Origin: Alphaproteobacteria bacterium
Lineage (GTDB): Bacteria > Pseudomonadota > Alphaproteobacteria > UBA9655
Reading direction: 5' to 3'
NCBI GenBank assembly: GCA_019749915.1
Contig: JAIEPE010000030.1
Span: forward strand, 1 to 49,824
DNA length: 49,824 nt
Part shown: one piece after another, positions 1-8,077 of the stretch
Layout: each line of letters opens with the position of its first letter
Numbering within the stretch: the stretch's first letter is position 1
Program-made: the position numbers and the translations under genes
Notes under the pieces: model-generated
Database searches by the model: none
Told to the model about the DNA's origin: nothing
The model's input: the letters and a program-made list of their open reading frames with translations, nothing else

Positions 1-1029
1 TGCTTTTATTTGAACCACAGATTTATCTTCTCTTCGTAACATTTTTTTATAAAAAATTAGGTTGTTCGAGGTTCTCACATTTTTTTATAAAAATTCAGGT
101 TGTTCGAGGTTCTCATCATCAAATGCTTTATCAGCATTCACTCGGGTCGGACTCATCCATATTTCATGCAAATCTGATTTTGCTCTGGCCTGAAGCGTTC
201 TCGGTAGTTTATTCAGCATATTAAGCGTTTTATGTAACCAACAGCGTTGATGCCGGGTTTTTGGAAAAACTTCTCGTACCGCTTAACCAAAACCACAATG
301 CGCCATCGCCAACAGCAACTTGCGGGCCATTTTTGAGGCCTAATAATTGAAGATGATGCATCAACTTTAACCAAGATTCTTTACTTTCCCTAAAACCATC
401 TTCTAACGCAATTAATTCTTTTTGACCTTGTTCATTCACGCCAATTACCACTAAAACGCAATCCTTAGCGTCTTCCATCCTCGCTTGAAGATAAATTCCA
501 TCAACCCACCAGTAAACGTAGACTTTTTTTGATAAATCACGTTTATACCATTCATGATATTCAGACTCCCAAGCCGTTTTTAATCGACTAATCACCCCCG
601 GCGATAAATTATTCGCCTATTCACCAAATAACGGAGCGAGTGATTCTTGAAAAGCCCCTGTCGAAATCCCTTTCAAATAGAGTAAAGGCAAAAATTTATC
701 CATACTCTTACTACGACGTAAATACGGCGGGACAATAGCAGAATTGAATTTTATTTTATCGAGAGAGGCACGATCACGAACCCTAGGAACTTTAATTTCA
801 AGAGCGCCAATTCCAGTTTGAACAGAGCGCCCTGGCAGATAGCCGTTGCGGATGAGGCGTGGTTCACCGCTTGGCATTGCCTGCTGATGCAATTCTAGAA
901 AGATTTGAACCTCAGCCCAAGGGCAGCACTTAACATCTCCCTGGCGCCCTGTCTAGCAATCTCAGTTAGCAAATCACTCGTAGTATTTGCCTCTGGCTTC
1001 TTAAACTGAATTAGATTATCTTCTTTCAC
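1..1029 (-). pseudogene. IS256 (Mutator)-family transposase, decayed and truncated
   Basis: Read on the minus strand from a GTG at 1029 with an excellent GAGGAGG ribosome binding site just upstream. The N-terminus has the family signature LLTEIARQGARE, followed by RNGYLPGR and EIKVPRVRDR, and further on the YWWVDGIYL and VGDGAL segments around a catalytic Asp. At least three lesions are visible: a frameshift near 905-915 (one G lost from a G run), an in-frame TAG at 617, and a frameshift near 255, after which the frame KTRHQRCWLHKTLNMLN continues. Family similarity ends at KAFDD near 125, where the 38-bp repeats begin; the C-terminal third is missing or outside the window. It cannot make a functional transposase. 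The family call is from motif recognition and I am confident in it. Confidence 0.85.
39..114. repeat. Two tandem 38-bp direct repeats
   Basis: Bases 39-76 and 77-114 are two adjacent copies of a 38-mer that starts ACATTTTTTTATAAAAA and ends GGTTGTTCGAGGTTCTC; they differ at two or three positions in the middle. They sit exactly where similarity to an IS256-type transposase stops on the minus strand, so they may mark a deletion or insertion junction. There is no spacer between copies, so this is not a CRISPR array. Confidence 0.85.
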
Positions 1030-1210
1030 GGTGGTGCCTCCTCTTATTGATGAACAATTTGCGTTGAACAATCAATTAAGATATACCGCCACACCTAAGC
1101 CGATCAGCTTAGATCAGGCTGCTAAACACAACTTTTGAGCATAACTCAAAGAGGTTATAGTAACCCCATAAATATTAATTTTTAGATGATAGTACGATTC
1201 CTGGTAACAA

Positions 1211-1435
1211 TTAGTCTTCTGATTGCTTAAAATGGGAATCAGCCATCAATACTTTTAGCAAATATTTATTATCCTTTTTAAATGATGTTTGATTTTTATA
1301 GCTCTTCCTTCGAATACAACCATGCTTTCGATATTGCAATATAAGGCGCATACATTGAGTGCGAGAATATCCTGTCATTCGCATCATGTATTTTCTTATG
1401 ATACCACGCTCATGCTTATTTAGCGGGTGTCGCGC
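1211..1435 (-). pseudogene. Integrase/transposase fragment (N-terminal helix-turn-helix)
   Basis: A minus-strand open stretch reads MMRMTGYSRTQCMRLILQYR and so on, ending at a TAA at 1211-1213. The segment TGYSRTQCMRLI followed by a basic stretch resembles the N-terminal HTH of IS481/rve-type integrases, where the pattern 'tGysr.qv.RLi..y...G.l.Rr' is common. The frame stays open upstream through the 3' end of the mbtH-like gene to at least 1435. No catalytic DDE part remains. It looks like a decayed element whose insertion may have supplied the last few codons of the neighbouring gene. The family call is moderately secure, the boundaries are not. Confidence 0.5.
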
Positions 1436-1629
1436 ACCTCCTTCTCTCTAAGGCTTTTAGGTCTCATATCAGTCCATACTTCTTTTACGTATTTCAACAC
1501 TTCTTCCTTAGTGCCTTTTGGTCCAACCTGCTTCCATCCTAGTGGGATTTCCTTCCATGCAAACCAAATTGAGTATTGCTCCTCTTCATTAATTAAGCAT
1601 ATATATTCTTCATTATCTTCTTCTGACAT
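1420..1629 (-). CDS. MbtH-like protein (orphan)
   Basis: A 69-residue protein carrying the MbtH signature: N14-E15, Q18-Y-S-I-W22, P29-x-G31-W32, then W52-T-D-M-R-P57 and S59-L. MbtH proteins bind and activate the adenylation domains of non-ribosomal peptide synthetases. The start is well supported: an AAGGAG box lies 7 nt before the ATG at 1629. No NRPS, adenylation domain or siderophore gene lies in this window, so the partner is elsewhere or lost. The last six or so residues (after REKEV) overlap an integrase fragment in another frame and may be non-native. The flanks are transposase remnants on both sides, which suggests horizontal gain. The family call is strong; function in this organism is unknown. 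Confidence 0.85.
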   Translation of the reverse strand: MSEEDNEEYICLINEEEQYSIWFAWKEIPLGWKQVGPKGTKEEVLKYVKEVWTDMRPKSLREKEVRDTR

Positions 1630-1904
1630 ATGTTTTCTCCTTACTAATTGATGTTTTTATAAATAATAATTAATTAGTTAACTGCACTGCTATTTATTGG
1701 CTCTTCAGATATAACTCGTAGATATCCTTCTCGAGTTAATCGCAAAAGTTGGTGATGGTGGGATCAAGCAGTCATTTCATCATTGCCGATGATTATCCCC
1801 AACCATCAAAAATGTGACATCAAGCACGATGTTTGACAACCGCTTTTTTTACCGCTTTTTTTACCCCAACAATTTTTTGAGCAACTTGCTGTTTTACCCT
1901 CCCT
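1630..1904. other. Intergenic region with a short tandem repeat
   Basis: No open frame of note. The only structure I see is a 12-mer, ACCGCTTTTTTT, in tandem at about 1839-1862, and the mbtH ribosome binding site at its left edge. The T-runs lie just downstream of the carA-like gene, but there is no clear stem, so I do not call a terminator. Confidence 0.4.
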
Positions 1905-3371
1905 TTATAACAGGTCTCTCGCAGCAATTCCAAGTTCAGAATAAACCCAATTAAAGTTATAAGGCATTGCTCTGTTTCCCTGTTTTACAGCTCGCATATC
2001 CGTATTTTCCATATCTTTTAAAAGCTCAATAACCTTCCCCAATCCATTTTTTGTTTTGACAGACTGTCTAGGCGTTTTATGGTTTAAAAAAGGAAGAGGA
2101 GAATCTATCCACTCCCGATAATGCTGATCAAGCATCTGCTGTATGAACTTTTCTTCTTCCTCTGTGGAAAGTCCTGAAACGAGCTCTTCTGAAGAATCCT
2201 CAGAGTCTCTAAGCTCAGGCTTAAGACGCGTCGGTTCCCCAAGGAGAGAACTTAACTGATCTTGGAAAAAATCTTCTACAATATTGGCTTGCTGTTCCGA
2301 ATTAACATCCACAATTAACTTTTTTCCCTTGATTTTTATTTCAGCAAACAAACGATAAAGATGCCCCCCTTCATCACTGACTTGAGTATCGAGGCGCTGT
2401 TGTCTTGCAGACTCTGAGCTTGACTTTTTCTGGTGAGGGTGGATGTCGCTTTTTCTCTCCTCAAGAGGCCAAAACTTAACAGGATGATTAATGCCATGAT
2501 GGCCTGTTATCATTTTTCTTACTGTTCCTCCGAGAGCTAATCCTAATAATCGGTGTCCTAAACAAATTCCGAAGATGGGTATTTTAGTCGTTAGGAGCTT
2601 ATGGATAACAGGAGTTACATAGCTTGCAATGGAATGAGAATCTCCTGGTCCGTTCGATAAGATAATCCCTTCTGGGTTTTGTGCAAGGATGTCTTCATAA
2701 GTTGAGTGCGGAGGAAGAAGAGTAATCATATACTCATTTCTTTCTAATGCCTGGATAATTCCTCGTTTCACTCCAAAATCAATAATGACAATATGTTTTT
2801 GCTCTTGCTGGTTACTCTTATTATCTTGAATTCCCTTATTTGTCCAAGAGCATACATCCTTTGTTGCCACATCAGAAGAGAAGTCTTTATGTTCTATTCC
2901 TTGCTCTTTATCAAGGATAGCCCTGAGAGAAGAAAGATCTTTTAAAGTAGGAGAGGAAGAGCTGTGATAAATGAGGCCTTTTAAAGGACCATAATTACGT
3001 ACCGTTTTAATAATGGCTCTTGTGTCAACTTGAGAAATTCCTATAATTTCATTTTCTCGCAGCCAATCATTTAAATGACCCTTGCTTCGATGGTTTGAAG
3101 GAGCTGAAATACGATCTTTTAGAATCACTCCTTTAAGGAAGCACTTCTTAGCTTCCATATCCTGATCATTTTCCTCTACATTACCAATATGAGGAAATCC
3201 AAAAGTTATGATCTGCCCTGCATAGGAAGGATCTGAAAGAACTTCTTGATAGCCTGTCATGGCCGTATTAAAGCAGACCTCGCTTGTTGTAATTTCTTCT
3301 TTTCCGACACCACTCCCAAAGAAGTAAGAACCGTTTTCAAGAATTAAACAGGCATTAATGCTTATAAACAC
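1905..3371 (-). CDS. carA: Chimeric carbamoyl-phosphate synthase small subunit (CarA N-terminus fused to a foreign C-terminal module)
   Basis: Residues 1 to about 299 are recognisably CarA: the N-terminal domain (FNTAMTGYQEVLSDPSYAGQ, QVDTRAI, RNYG) and the start of the class I glutamine amidotransferase domain (LSNGPGD, then FGICLGH with nucleophile Cys270, then TGHHGINHPVK). At residue ~300 (near base 2472) similarity stops abruptly. The rest of a GATase, including the HPE motif that supplies the catalytic His and Glu, is absent. It is replaced by about 188 residues: a charged linker, a segment RLFAEIKIKGKKLIVDVNS, and an ending HYREWIDSPLPFLNHKTPRQ with a final FNWVYSELGI. That ending resembles the C-terminal module of SEC-C/DUF2384-like proteins. 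Glutaminase activity should be lost. carB is not in the window. The apparent start is GTG with no obvious ribosome binding site. It may be a decaying gene fused by deletion; function is unknown. Confidence 0.8.
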   Translation of the reverse strand: MFISINACLILENGSYFFGSGVGKEEITTSEVCFNTAMTGYQEVLSDPSYAGQIITFGFPHIGNVEENDQDMEAKKCFLKGVILKDRISAPSNHRSKGHLNDWLRENEIIGISQVDTRAIIKTVRNYGPLKGLIYHSSSSPTLKDLSSLRAILDKEQGIEHKDFSSDVATKDVCSWTNKGIQDNKSNQQEQKHIVIIDFGVKRGIIQALERNEYMITLLPPHSTYEDILAQNPEGIILSNGPGDSHSIASYVTPVIHKLLTTKIPIFGICLGHRLLGLALGGTVRKMITGHHGINHPVKFWPLEERKSDIHPHQKKSSSESARQQRLDTQVSDEGGHLYRLFAEIKIKGKKLIVDVNSEQQANIVEDFFQDQLSSLLGEPTRLKPELRDSEDSSEELVSGLSTEEEEKFIQQMLDQHYREWIDSPLPFLNHKTPRQSVKTKNGLGKVIELLKDMENTDMRAVKQGNRAMPYNFNWVYSELGIAARDLL

Positions 3372-3792
3372 AAAAGACTATCATTTCTTATTGAAAATTT
3401 ATTGAACACAAGAGTACCCTTTTTTTTAGGTAGCTATTCTTTTCTTTGTCTAATCAAGCTATCGATCATCTTAGGCAATACGTTAAAAAGTAAAAAAGAA
3501 AGAGGGGTTAATTTGAAATTACTTTTAAAAAAATTCCAAAATACCCAGTTAACATCTTCTTATTCTTAGAGGTATCAAAGCATTTTTCTTCTTAGCTCTC
3601 AAGATAGAATTTTTACTACATTGAATCAATGAAGATATGATTTCTAATAAAGAGGCTCATTCCTTTTGAAAGCTTTTTCCTCAACCACTTGCCCAATGAC
3701 CTCATTTATACTTCAATATTTTTCTATGTTCGCCGCTGGGAAGGAGTGTATTGGTATTCATACATTCCTAGAAAAACTAAGTTGTGTTGCCT
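3372..3792. other. Gene-free stretch
   Basis: About 420 AT-rich bases with stops in all frames. I see no RNA gene, clear hairpin or recognisable gene remnant. Confidence 0.4.
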
Positions 3793-4596
3793 CTAATGAT
3801 ACTTACTAGCTATGTTTTTTTCGTAGGCTTTTCTAATATTCCAATGTGTTGGAGCTTCTGAAGCGTATTCTCCTTCAATTCTGCCTGGATTATTCTTATC
3901 TTTTATTTCGTATAATTTTACGATACCGTCTCGATTCAACAAAGTAGCTGTTCTTAAAACTGTCTCTTTATCATAGTCCAACTCAGGGAGACATGTAGGC
4001 CAATAGAAACGTTCCCTATTCCAGCTTGAATAAGACTGCTGCATACTTCCTATTACAAATCCAAAATTATTTTTGGAGAGATTTACTACGCTTCGAAATT
4101 TAGATTCGTTTATAAGAATATATGAATGGTGTTTTATGGTTTCATCTTTAAGGAAAAATATACCATCAATTCCATTATCAGGTCCCTTTTTAGTTGTGCA
4201 TTCTTCGTCTTGAAAAATTCCATTCCCATTGTTGTGGTCAGCCTTTAATGAGGCTATGTGAGCAATGTAGTGATCTTCCAAAATTTGATAGCTTAAAGGT
4301 GAAGTTTTAAAAAAGAACTTTGCAGCAACCTCCCCAGCAATTCCTTTCTTTTGCTTAGAGTCCAAGCTAGCTTTAAATGCATCCCAGGTTGTTATATTTC
4401 CATGCGCACCTGTTTTTTGAAGAAATTCAGGTAAAAATTCTTCGTAAATTTTTCCCTCCAGGTTCACAAAATTCATGGAAATGCCAGTATCCTTGATTTC
4501 TATTTCATCTTGTATTGCATGTAACGCAATGGAAAAAAGAAAGAAAGCGAAAAAATTAAAAATATTTATTGATCTAAAATATTTAGAAATCCTCAT
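3793..4596 (-). CDS. Secreted protein with PD-(D/E)xK nuclease-like motifs
   Basis: I place the start at the ATG at 4596 (267 residues) because AGAAGG lies 9 nt upstream; the ATG at 4620 would put that box inside the gene. Residues 1-27 form a Sec signal peptide (basic start, hydrophobic FNFFAFFLFSIAL, likely cleavage after ALHA). The mature part holds an ordered motif set typical of restriction-endonuclease-fold enzymes: GIAGE with E89, then NGIDGIFF with D144, then about 20 residues later NESK with E164 and K166, then MQQS with a Gln near 186. I do not recognise a named family. If the motif reading is right this is an exported nuclease, perhaps a toxin or host-directed effector. It is divergently oriented from the next gene. 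Motif-based function is inference. Confidence 0.6.
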   Translation of the reverse strand: MRISKYFRSINIFNFFAFFLFSIALHAIQDEIEIKDTGISMNFVNLEGKIYEEFLPEFLQKTGAHGNITTWDAFKASLDSKQKKGIAGEVAAKFFFKTSPLSYQILEDHYIAHIASLKADHNNGNGIFQDEECTTKKGPDNGIDGIFFLKDETIKHHSYILINESKFRSVVNLSKNNFGFVIGSMQQSYSSWNRERFYWPTCLPELDYDKETVLRTATLLNRDGIVKLYEIKDKNNPGRIEGEYASEAPTHWNIRKAYEKNIASKYH

Positions 4597-4819
4597 AATA
4601 AATTTCCTTCTATGATTCAATTAAGAACTTAAAAATATCATATTGAGCATCTAAGTCTCCAATAAGAACAAACGAACTTACTGAGATGTCTCTCTAAAGA
4701 ACAAAACAATCTAGTCCCAACCTTCTTTTTTCAAAAAGTTATTTTTTTATGTTTATTTTAAAGTTAATTTCCATTAAAGTTTTAACTACTCCTTTTAAAC
4801 AAAAAAAATAAGAGATTTT

Positions 4820-6463
4820 ATGAAAACGAAAAAAATAAAGCTTAGACCAAATACCTTCAAGTTAATATATTGTTTTGTTTTGTTTTTAGCCATATTAAGT
4901 CCTTATACTTCTTATGCAATGCTCTTTGAAGATGAATCAGTGGATAATTCTTCTAATACAATTCAACGGCAAAATTTAACAATAAAAAAAAGTGAAGCAA
5001 CTGAACATTCTGACTCTGCGACGTTAATCCCTGTCATTTCTCATGCAATAGACGCCGGACCAGAGGAAAGAGAGCTTGATTTGTATAACCCGTCAGCTCA
5101 TTTACCTAACGAAGTAATAGAAAGCATCCTACCAAATGATTTCACTATAATTGCACATACTTATGTTCAAGCCTTTAGAGATGAAGGTGATGAAAATTCG
5201 AAAACCTCTCTAGTTCTTAAATGTATTGCAAGTTTAGGAGGATTTGGAGCGGGAATACCCGGCATAGCCGCTGCTTTACAAGCAGGAGAATATTATGGAT
5301 CTAGCACTTTAGGTTATGTTTTGGCTGCGTCAACCGTTCTCTATACGGGTGGAGTTGCGTGTTGGGCTATATGGGAGTTTATTGAAAGCGCTCAAACTTC
5401 ACAAAATACTATAAGGTTGAATAATGATGCCCCATTGGCAAGTAAGGTGGGAAAAACAGTAGGTTCCCTTGTTCTCGGAGTTTTTTCCTGCACTCCAGCA
5501 GTATACCTAGCTTACAAATATAATACTGTAAAAGAAATTATTGCTCTCAGTTTTTTCTATGAGTGGATCTTTCGTGCCCTTGGTTTCTATAAATTTCTTT
5601 CTCCAATAAAAATAAAAAAAAGCTACGATATCTGTGAAGATAATACAATTAAAAACAAAGGGGTAGAATATATTGACCAATCCAAAGTTCATTTTCTTAG
5701 GCTACAGAGAGAAAATAACGAAACAGAAATTCCACTTGCTTTAAAAAATTCTAATACTCCTAATGAGCTTTATTCCTATTTAAATCCTGCATTTTCTCAA
5801 CAGGACTTAAGTGCTCAACAAGATATCTTACCTTCTCATTATGCGAGAGGCATCCCTCGAAAATTAACACAATATGCAGCACTAGTTTTTCCTTTTGCGG
5901 GCGCATTTGTTAATGGTGTATTAACATTTAAAGGGTTTAGCCTAATCACGGATAATACAGCTGCTTTAGCCATACTTACTGGAATATCAGTCCTCCCAAT
6001 GCTTGTTTTAGATAGTTTCGCAACAAAACAAGTGGCTGGAGGTATATTTGATGCAATGTATTCATGCAGATCTAGGGTCCTACCTTCCGATTACTTTGAA
6101 TCGTTCCATCCACATTTGAAAAAAGCAATTATAGCGGGAGCAGTAACAGTATCTGTAGCAGCTAGTGGTGTGGTAATATACTTCATTTTAGATAATCTAG
6201 AAGGAACTTTCTTGAGTCCTGTTAAATACGTTTTTACTGCGTTGGCTGCTGTGTCATCTATTAAATTTGGTAGTTATGCTATTACTAATACTTTAATGAA
6301 TTTTGGAACTGTATTAACAAAACAAATAAAAAAAACAAGTACTTATACTTTTAATTGCTTAAAAAAATTAGATGGGCTCCGTAATTTAATTTGGGAAGCA
6401 GATACGCCAACTGTTGAAACCTTTGTAAAGGAGGTAAATGGAGGCGAGTATTCCCAATATTAG
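4820..6463 (+). CDS. Large exported or membrane protein of unknown function
   Basis: A 547-residue protein. The N-terminus is a signal peptide or anchor (KLIYCFVLFLAILSPYTSYA). After an acidic segment (residues 40-130) there are several hydrophobic stretches that could span the membrane: roughly 135-160, 167-190, 211-232, 350-375, 380-400, 434-457 and 466-485, with a polar region at about 260-350. I recognise no family. The gene is AT-rich with codon use similar to the adjacent secreted protein and unlike the core genes beyond 14.6 kb. It starts about 220 bp from the divergent gene at 4596, so the two may share a control region. The ribosome binding site is weak (AAGAG). It faces a truncated minus-strand gene at its 3' end. 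Confidence 0.65.
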   Translation: MKTKKIKLRPNTFKLIYCFVLFLAILSPYTSYAMLFEDESVDNSSNTIQRQNLTIKKSEATEHSDSATLIPVISHAIDAGPEERELDLYNPSAHLPNEVIESILPNDFTIIAHTYVQAFRDEGDENSKTSLVLKCIASLGGFGAGIPGIAAALQAGEYYGSSTLGYVLAASTVLYTGGVACWAIWEFIESAQTSQNTIRLNNDAPLASKVGKTVGSLVLGVFSCTPAVYLAYKYNTVKEIIALSFFYEWIFRALGFYKFLSPIKIKKSYDICEDNTIKNKGVEYIDQSKVHFLRLQRENNETEIPLALKNSNTPNELYSYLNPAFSQQDLSAQQDILPSHYARGIPRKLTQYAALVFPFAGAFVNGVLTFKGFSLITDNTAALAILTGISVLPMLVLDSFATKQVAGGIFDAMYSCRSRVLPSDYFESFHPHLKKAIIAGAVTVSVAASGVVIYFILDNLEGTFLSPVKYVFTALAAVSSIKFGSYAITNTLMNFGTVLTKQIKKTSTYTFNCLKKLDGLRNLIWEADTPTVETFVKEVNGGEYSQY

Positions 6464-6466
6464 GGC

Positions 6467-6640
6467 TTAATCTAAGGATGGCTCCATATTAATCCAACGT
6501 TCACTCCAGAGATTAAACGGTTCTTCAGTTAAATCTTCAACTTCATTCGGAGATAGACCTAAAGATTTTTTTACATTATTAAGAGAGGAAGCCTTATTTA
6601 AAGCGTTATCTAATAAATTAAAAATATGGGTGCCTCAAAG
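6467..6640 (-). pseudogene. C-terminal remnant of an unknown gene cut by an insertion
   Basis: The minus strand is open for about 54 codons (…LLDNALNKASSLNNVKK, LSPNEVEDLTEEPFNLW, ending MEPSLD and a TAA at 6467-6469). It has no start codon or ribosome binding site; the frame runs into a stop near 6645, where the flanking mobile DNA begins. The amino-acid makeup looks like real protein (amphipathic, charged, no low complexity), so I read it as the tail of a gene broken by the neighbouring insertion sequence. Family unknown. Confidence 0.4.
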
Positions 6641-6772
6641 AACCTAATTTTTGAGTGGACTTAGAGAGAAATGTGGGGGTAAGAGAAAGAAGATCTGAAA
6701 CAAAGCACCTTTTCAGGGGGTTTAGGTAAGTTATCTAGTATTTTTAAGTCATTTGGCTGGTTTTAGGCAAAC

Positions 6773-6998
6773 TTATCCTGTGAAAGTTCTCTTCTCTTCC
6801 CAAAAAGTAAGCCTTTTCATGTTGTAAGCGATATTTGTAAGGGTAATTTTAATATGGGCTCGCTTAAGTCCGATTGTTCGGATAAAAAGGCCCATTTTAT
6901 CTTTTTGTACAGCAAAAATATGCTCATCCTTTGCACGAATTTGGGATTTTCTTCTATTAACCTCAGTTTTGGACTGCGACACGAGGTTGCTTATGTAA
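6773..6998 (-). pseudogene. IS5-family transposase, C-terminal fragment
   Basis: The minus-strand frame contains NRRKSQIRAKDEHIFAVQ, then RTIGLKRAHIKITLTNIAYN and MKRL, which matches the C-terminal end of IS5-subgroup DDE transposases ('s.iRa.vEHvFgv.k..mG...iR.iG..Ra...i.ltNlaYNm.R'). The Glu of that EH is the last catalytic residue. Everything upstream of about LNNYISNL is missing, replaced by group II intron sequence reading the other way. It is a different IS5 lineage from the halves near 13.6-14.2 kb. Confidence 0.7.
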
Positions 6999-6999
6999 T

Positions 7000-7613
7000 T
7001 GTTTAGACTATGAAAGGAGGACTAAACTTATCATTCTGCTGATAATAGCCTACTGACACATGCGATCATAGTAATATGATGGTGTGAAGCTGTCGGGACA
7101 ATGTACTCTACCTTTATGGAGAAGCTAAATCGTGAGAGGAGGCCAAGCTGCTAGCATCAGAGCGGCTTAGAGGCTAGGCTGAGGTGGTACGGTTAACACA
7201 TGTAAATTGCTGATAAACATCGTTATGAGGAACAAGCTAAAGATGCTGATAAGCTTGAACCAAAAGGTAAGTGATTGGATATCGTTCTTCCAAATGGCGA
7301 TACGTAGACATGAAATCACCGGTGAAAAGGCAGAACCTAACCCACTATTATCATTACATAAACGAAACGTGGTAAGCCCATAGGTCTCCTCTAGGAGGAA
7401 GGCAACCTGTGAAGGAAGCTAATAGGCTTGTGGATAGCGGGATGCGGAGAAAGCGAAGGCCATACTGTAATGGTGTGGATAGGAATTGAGTACAAGCAAT
7501 ATCATTCCACGCGAAAGCGGGCAGACTTCCGCATGGTGCTCCACTGTATGAACGGGAGAGAACCAAATTTAGGAGGGAAAGCAAATGACGGTAATGACTA
7601 AAATCATTAACTG
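7000..7613 (+). mobile_element. Group II intron (CL-like), 5' part: domain I-IV region and first codons of its maturase
   Basis: This GC-richer, highly structured stretch looks like the 5' ribozyme half of a bacterial group II intron: GGTGTGAAGCTGTCGGG, several short self-complementary arms, then AGGAGGGAAAGCAA directly before an ATG at 7585. The peptide begun there, MTVMTKIINW, looks like the N-terminus of CL-type intron maturases (usual pattern MT…DW..INW). After the tenth codon the frame is broken by a new GTGCG intron start at 7614. The 5' splice end cannot be fixed: no GTGYG is seen next to the IS5 fragment, so the end may be truncated. No matching 3' end occurs on this strand. Remnant; class assignment tentative. 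Confidence 0.6.
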
Positions 7614-7801
7614 GTGCGCCCTTCCCCTCACCGGGGTTTTAGGCTGTCTGGTAGTAATGCAGAGTCAGCTCAGTATATACTGAGAAGGTGGGCTATGAAT
7701 TTCATAGCTTTTGGAGGGCCTGAGCGGAGTAAAGGGAAACTTTTATGCTCCGTTCTGAGGAGAGGGGGTAGCAGTGATGCTGCCTCCTTATCCGGCTAAG
7801 C
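7614..7801 (+). mobile_element. Second group II intron, 5' fragment inserted in the first
   Basis: Begins GTGCGCCC, which fits the group II 5' consensus GTGYG, directly after the codon for Trp10 of the preceding maturase start. The following bases have intron-like hairpins (for example CAGCTCAGTATATACTGAG and GCTATGAATTTCATAGC). It breaks off at the IS110 element. No maturase or domain V belonging to it is present. Calling it a separate intron rests on the 5' motif and the interruption of the upstream frame. Confidence 0.45.
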
Positions 7802-8077
7802 TCCTGACACACCATAAATGGCGCATTACACAGTCAAGAAACTAAGAGAAGTTCCTCTTTCCAATTTTAATATTTTCGGCAAAATGAGGACGGCGTCAGC
7901 AGTTATGACCGATTTCTCATTGGTGCTTTTTTGCCCGTGGATAAGCCTGGTTTTGGAGGAGACGGTTGCATCATTGGTGGAGTAAGTTTGCTTACTACCC
8001 CGTTTAGGAGACTGTTTTTACGCTACCGTTCCAAGCTGACACCTCTTAATTCTAAAAATAATTAAAGAGGAGACCCA
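7802..8077 (+). ncRNA. Candidate bridge-RNA region of the IS110 element
   Basis: IS110-group elements are known to encode a structured bridge RNA in the non-coding DNA 5' of the transposase. This stretch has no gene and contains arms that can pair, such as GTAAGTTTGCTTAC (7985-7998) and repeated GGTGG/GGAGG blocks. It ends in AATTAAAGAGGAGACCC, the ribosome binding site of the transposase. I cannot fold it or derive the guide loops by eye, so this call rests on position and family knowledge. Confidence 0.35.

Noticed and set aside
39-114. Two 38-bp repeats considered as a CRISPR remnant
   Set aside because: The copies abut with no spacer, there are only two, and no cas gene is near.
7354-7799. 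Open frames on both strands in the intron 5' regions (76 and 61 codons)
   Set aside because: They lie in structured ribozyme sequence, have no ribosome binding site and no protein-like composition.
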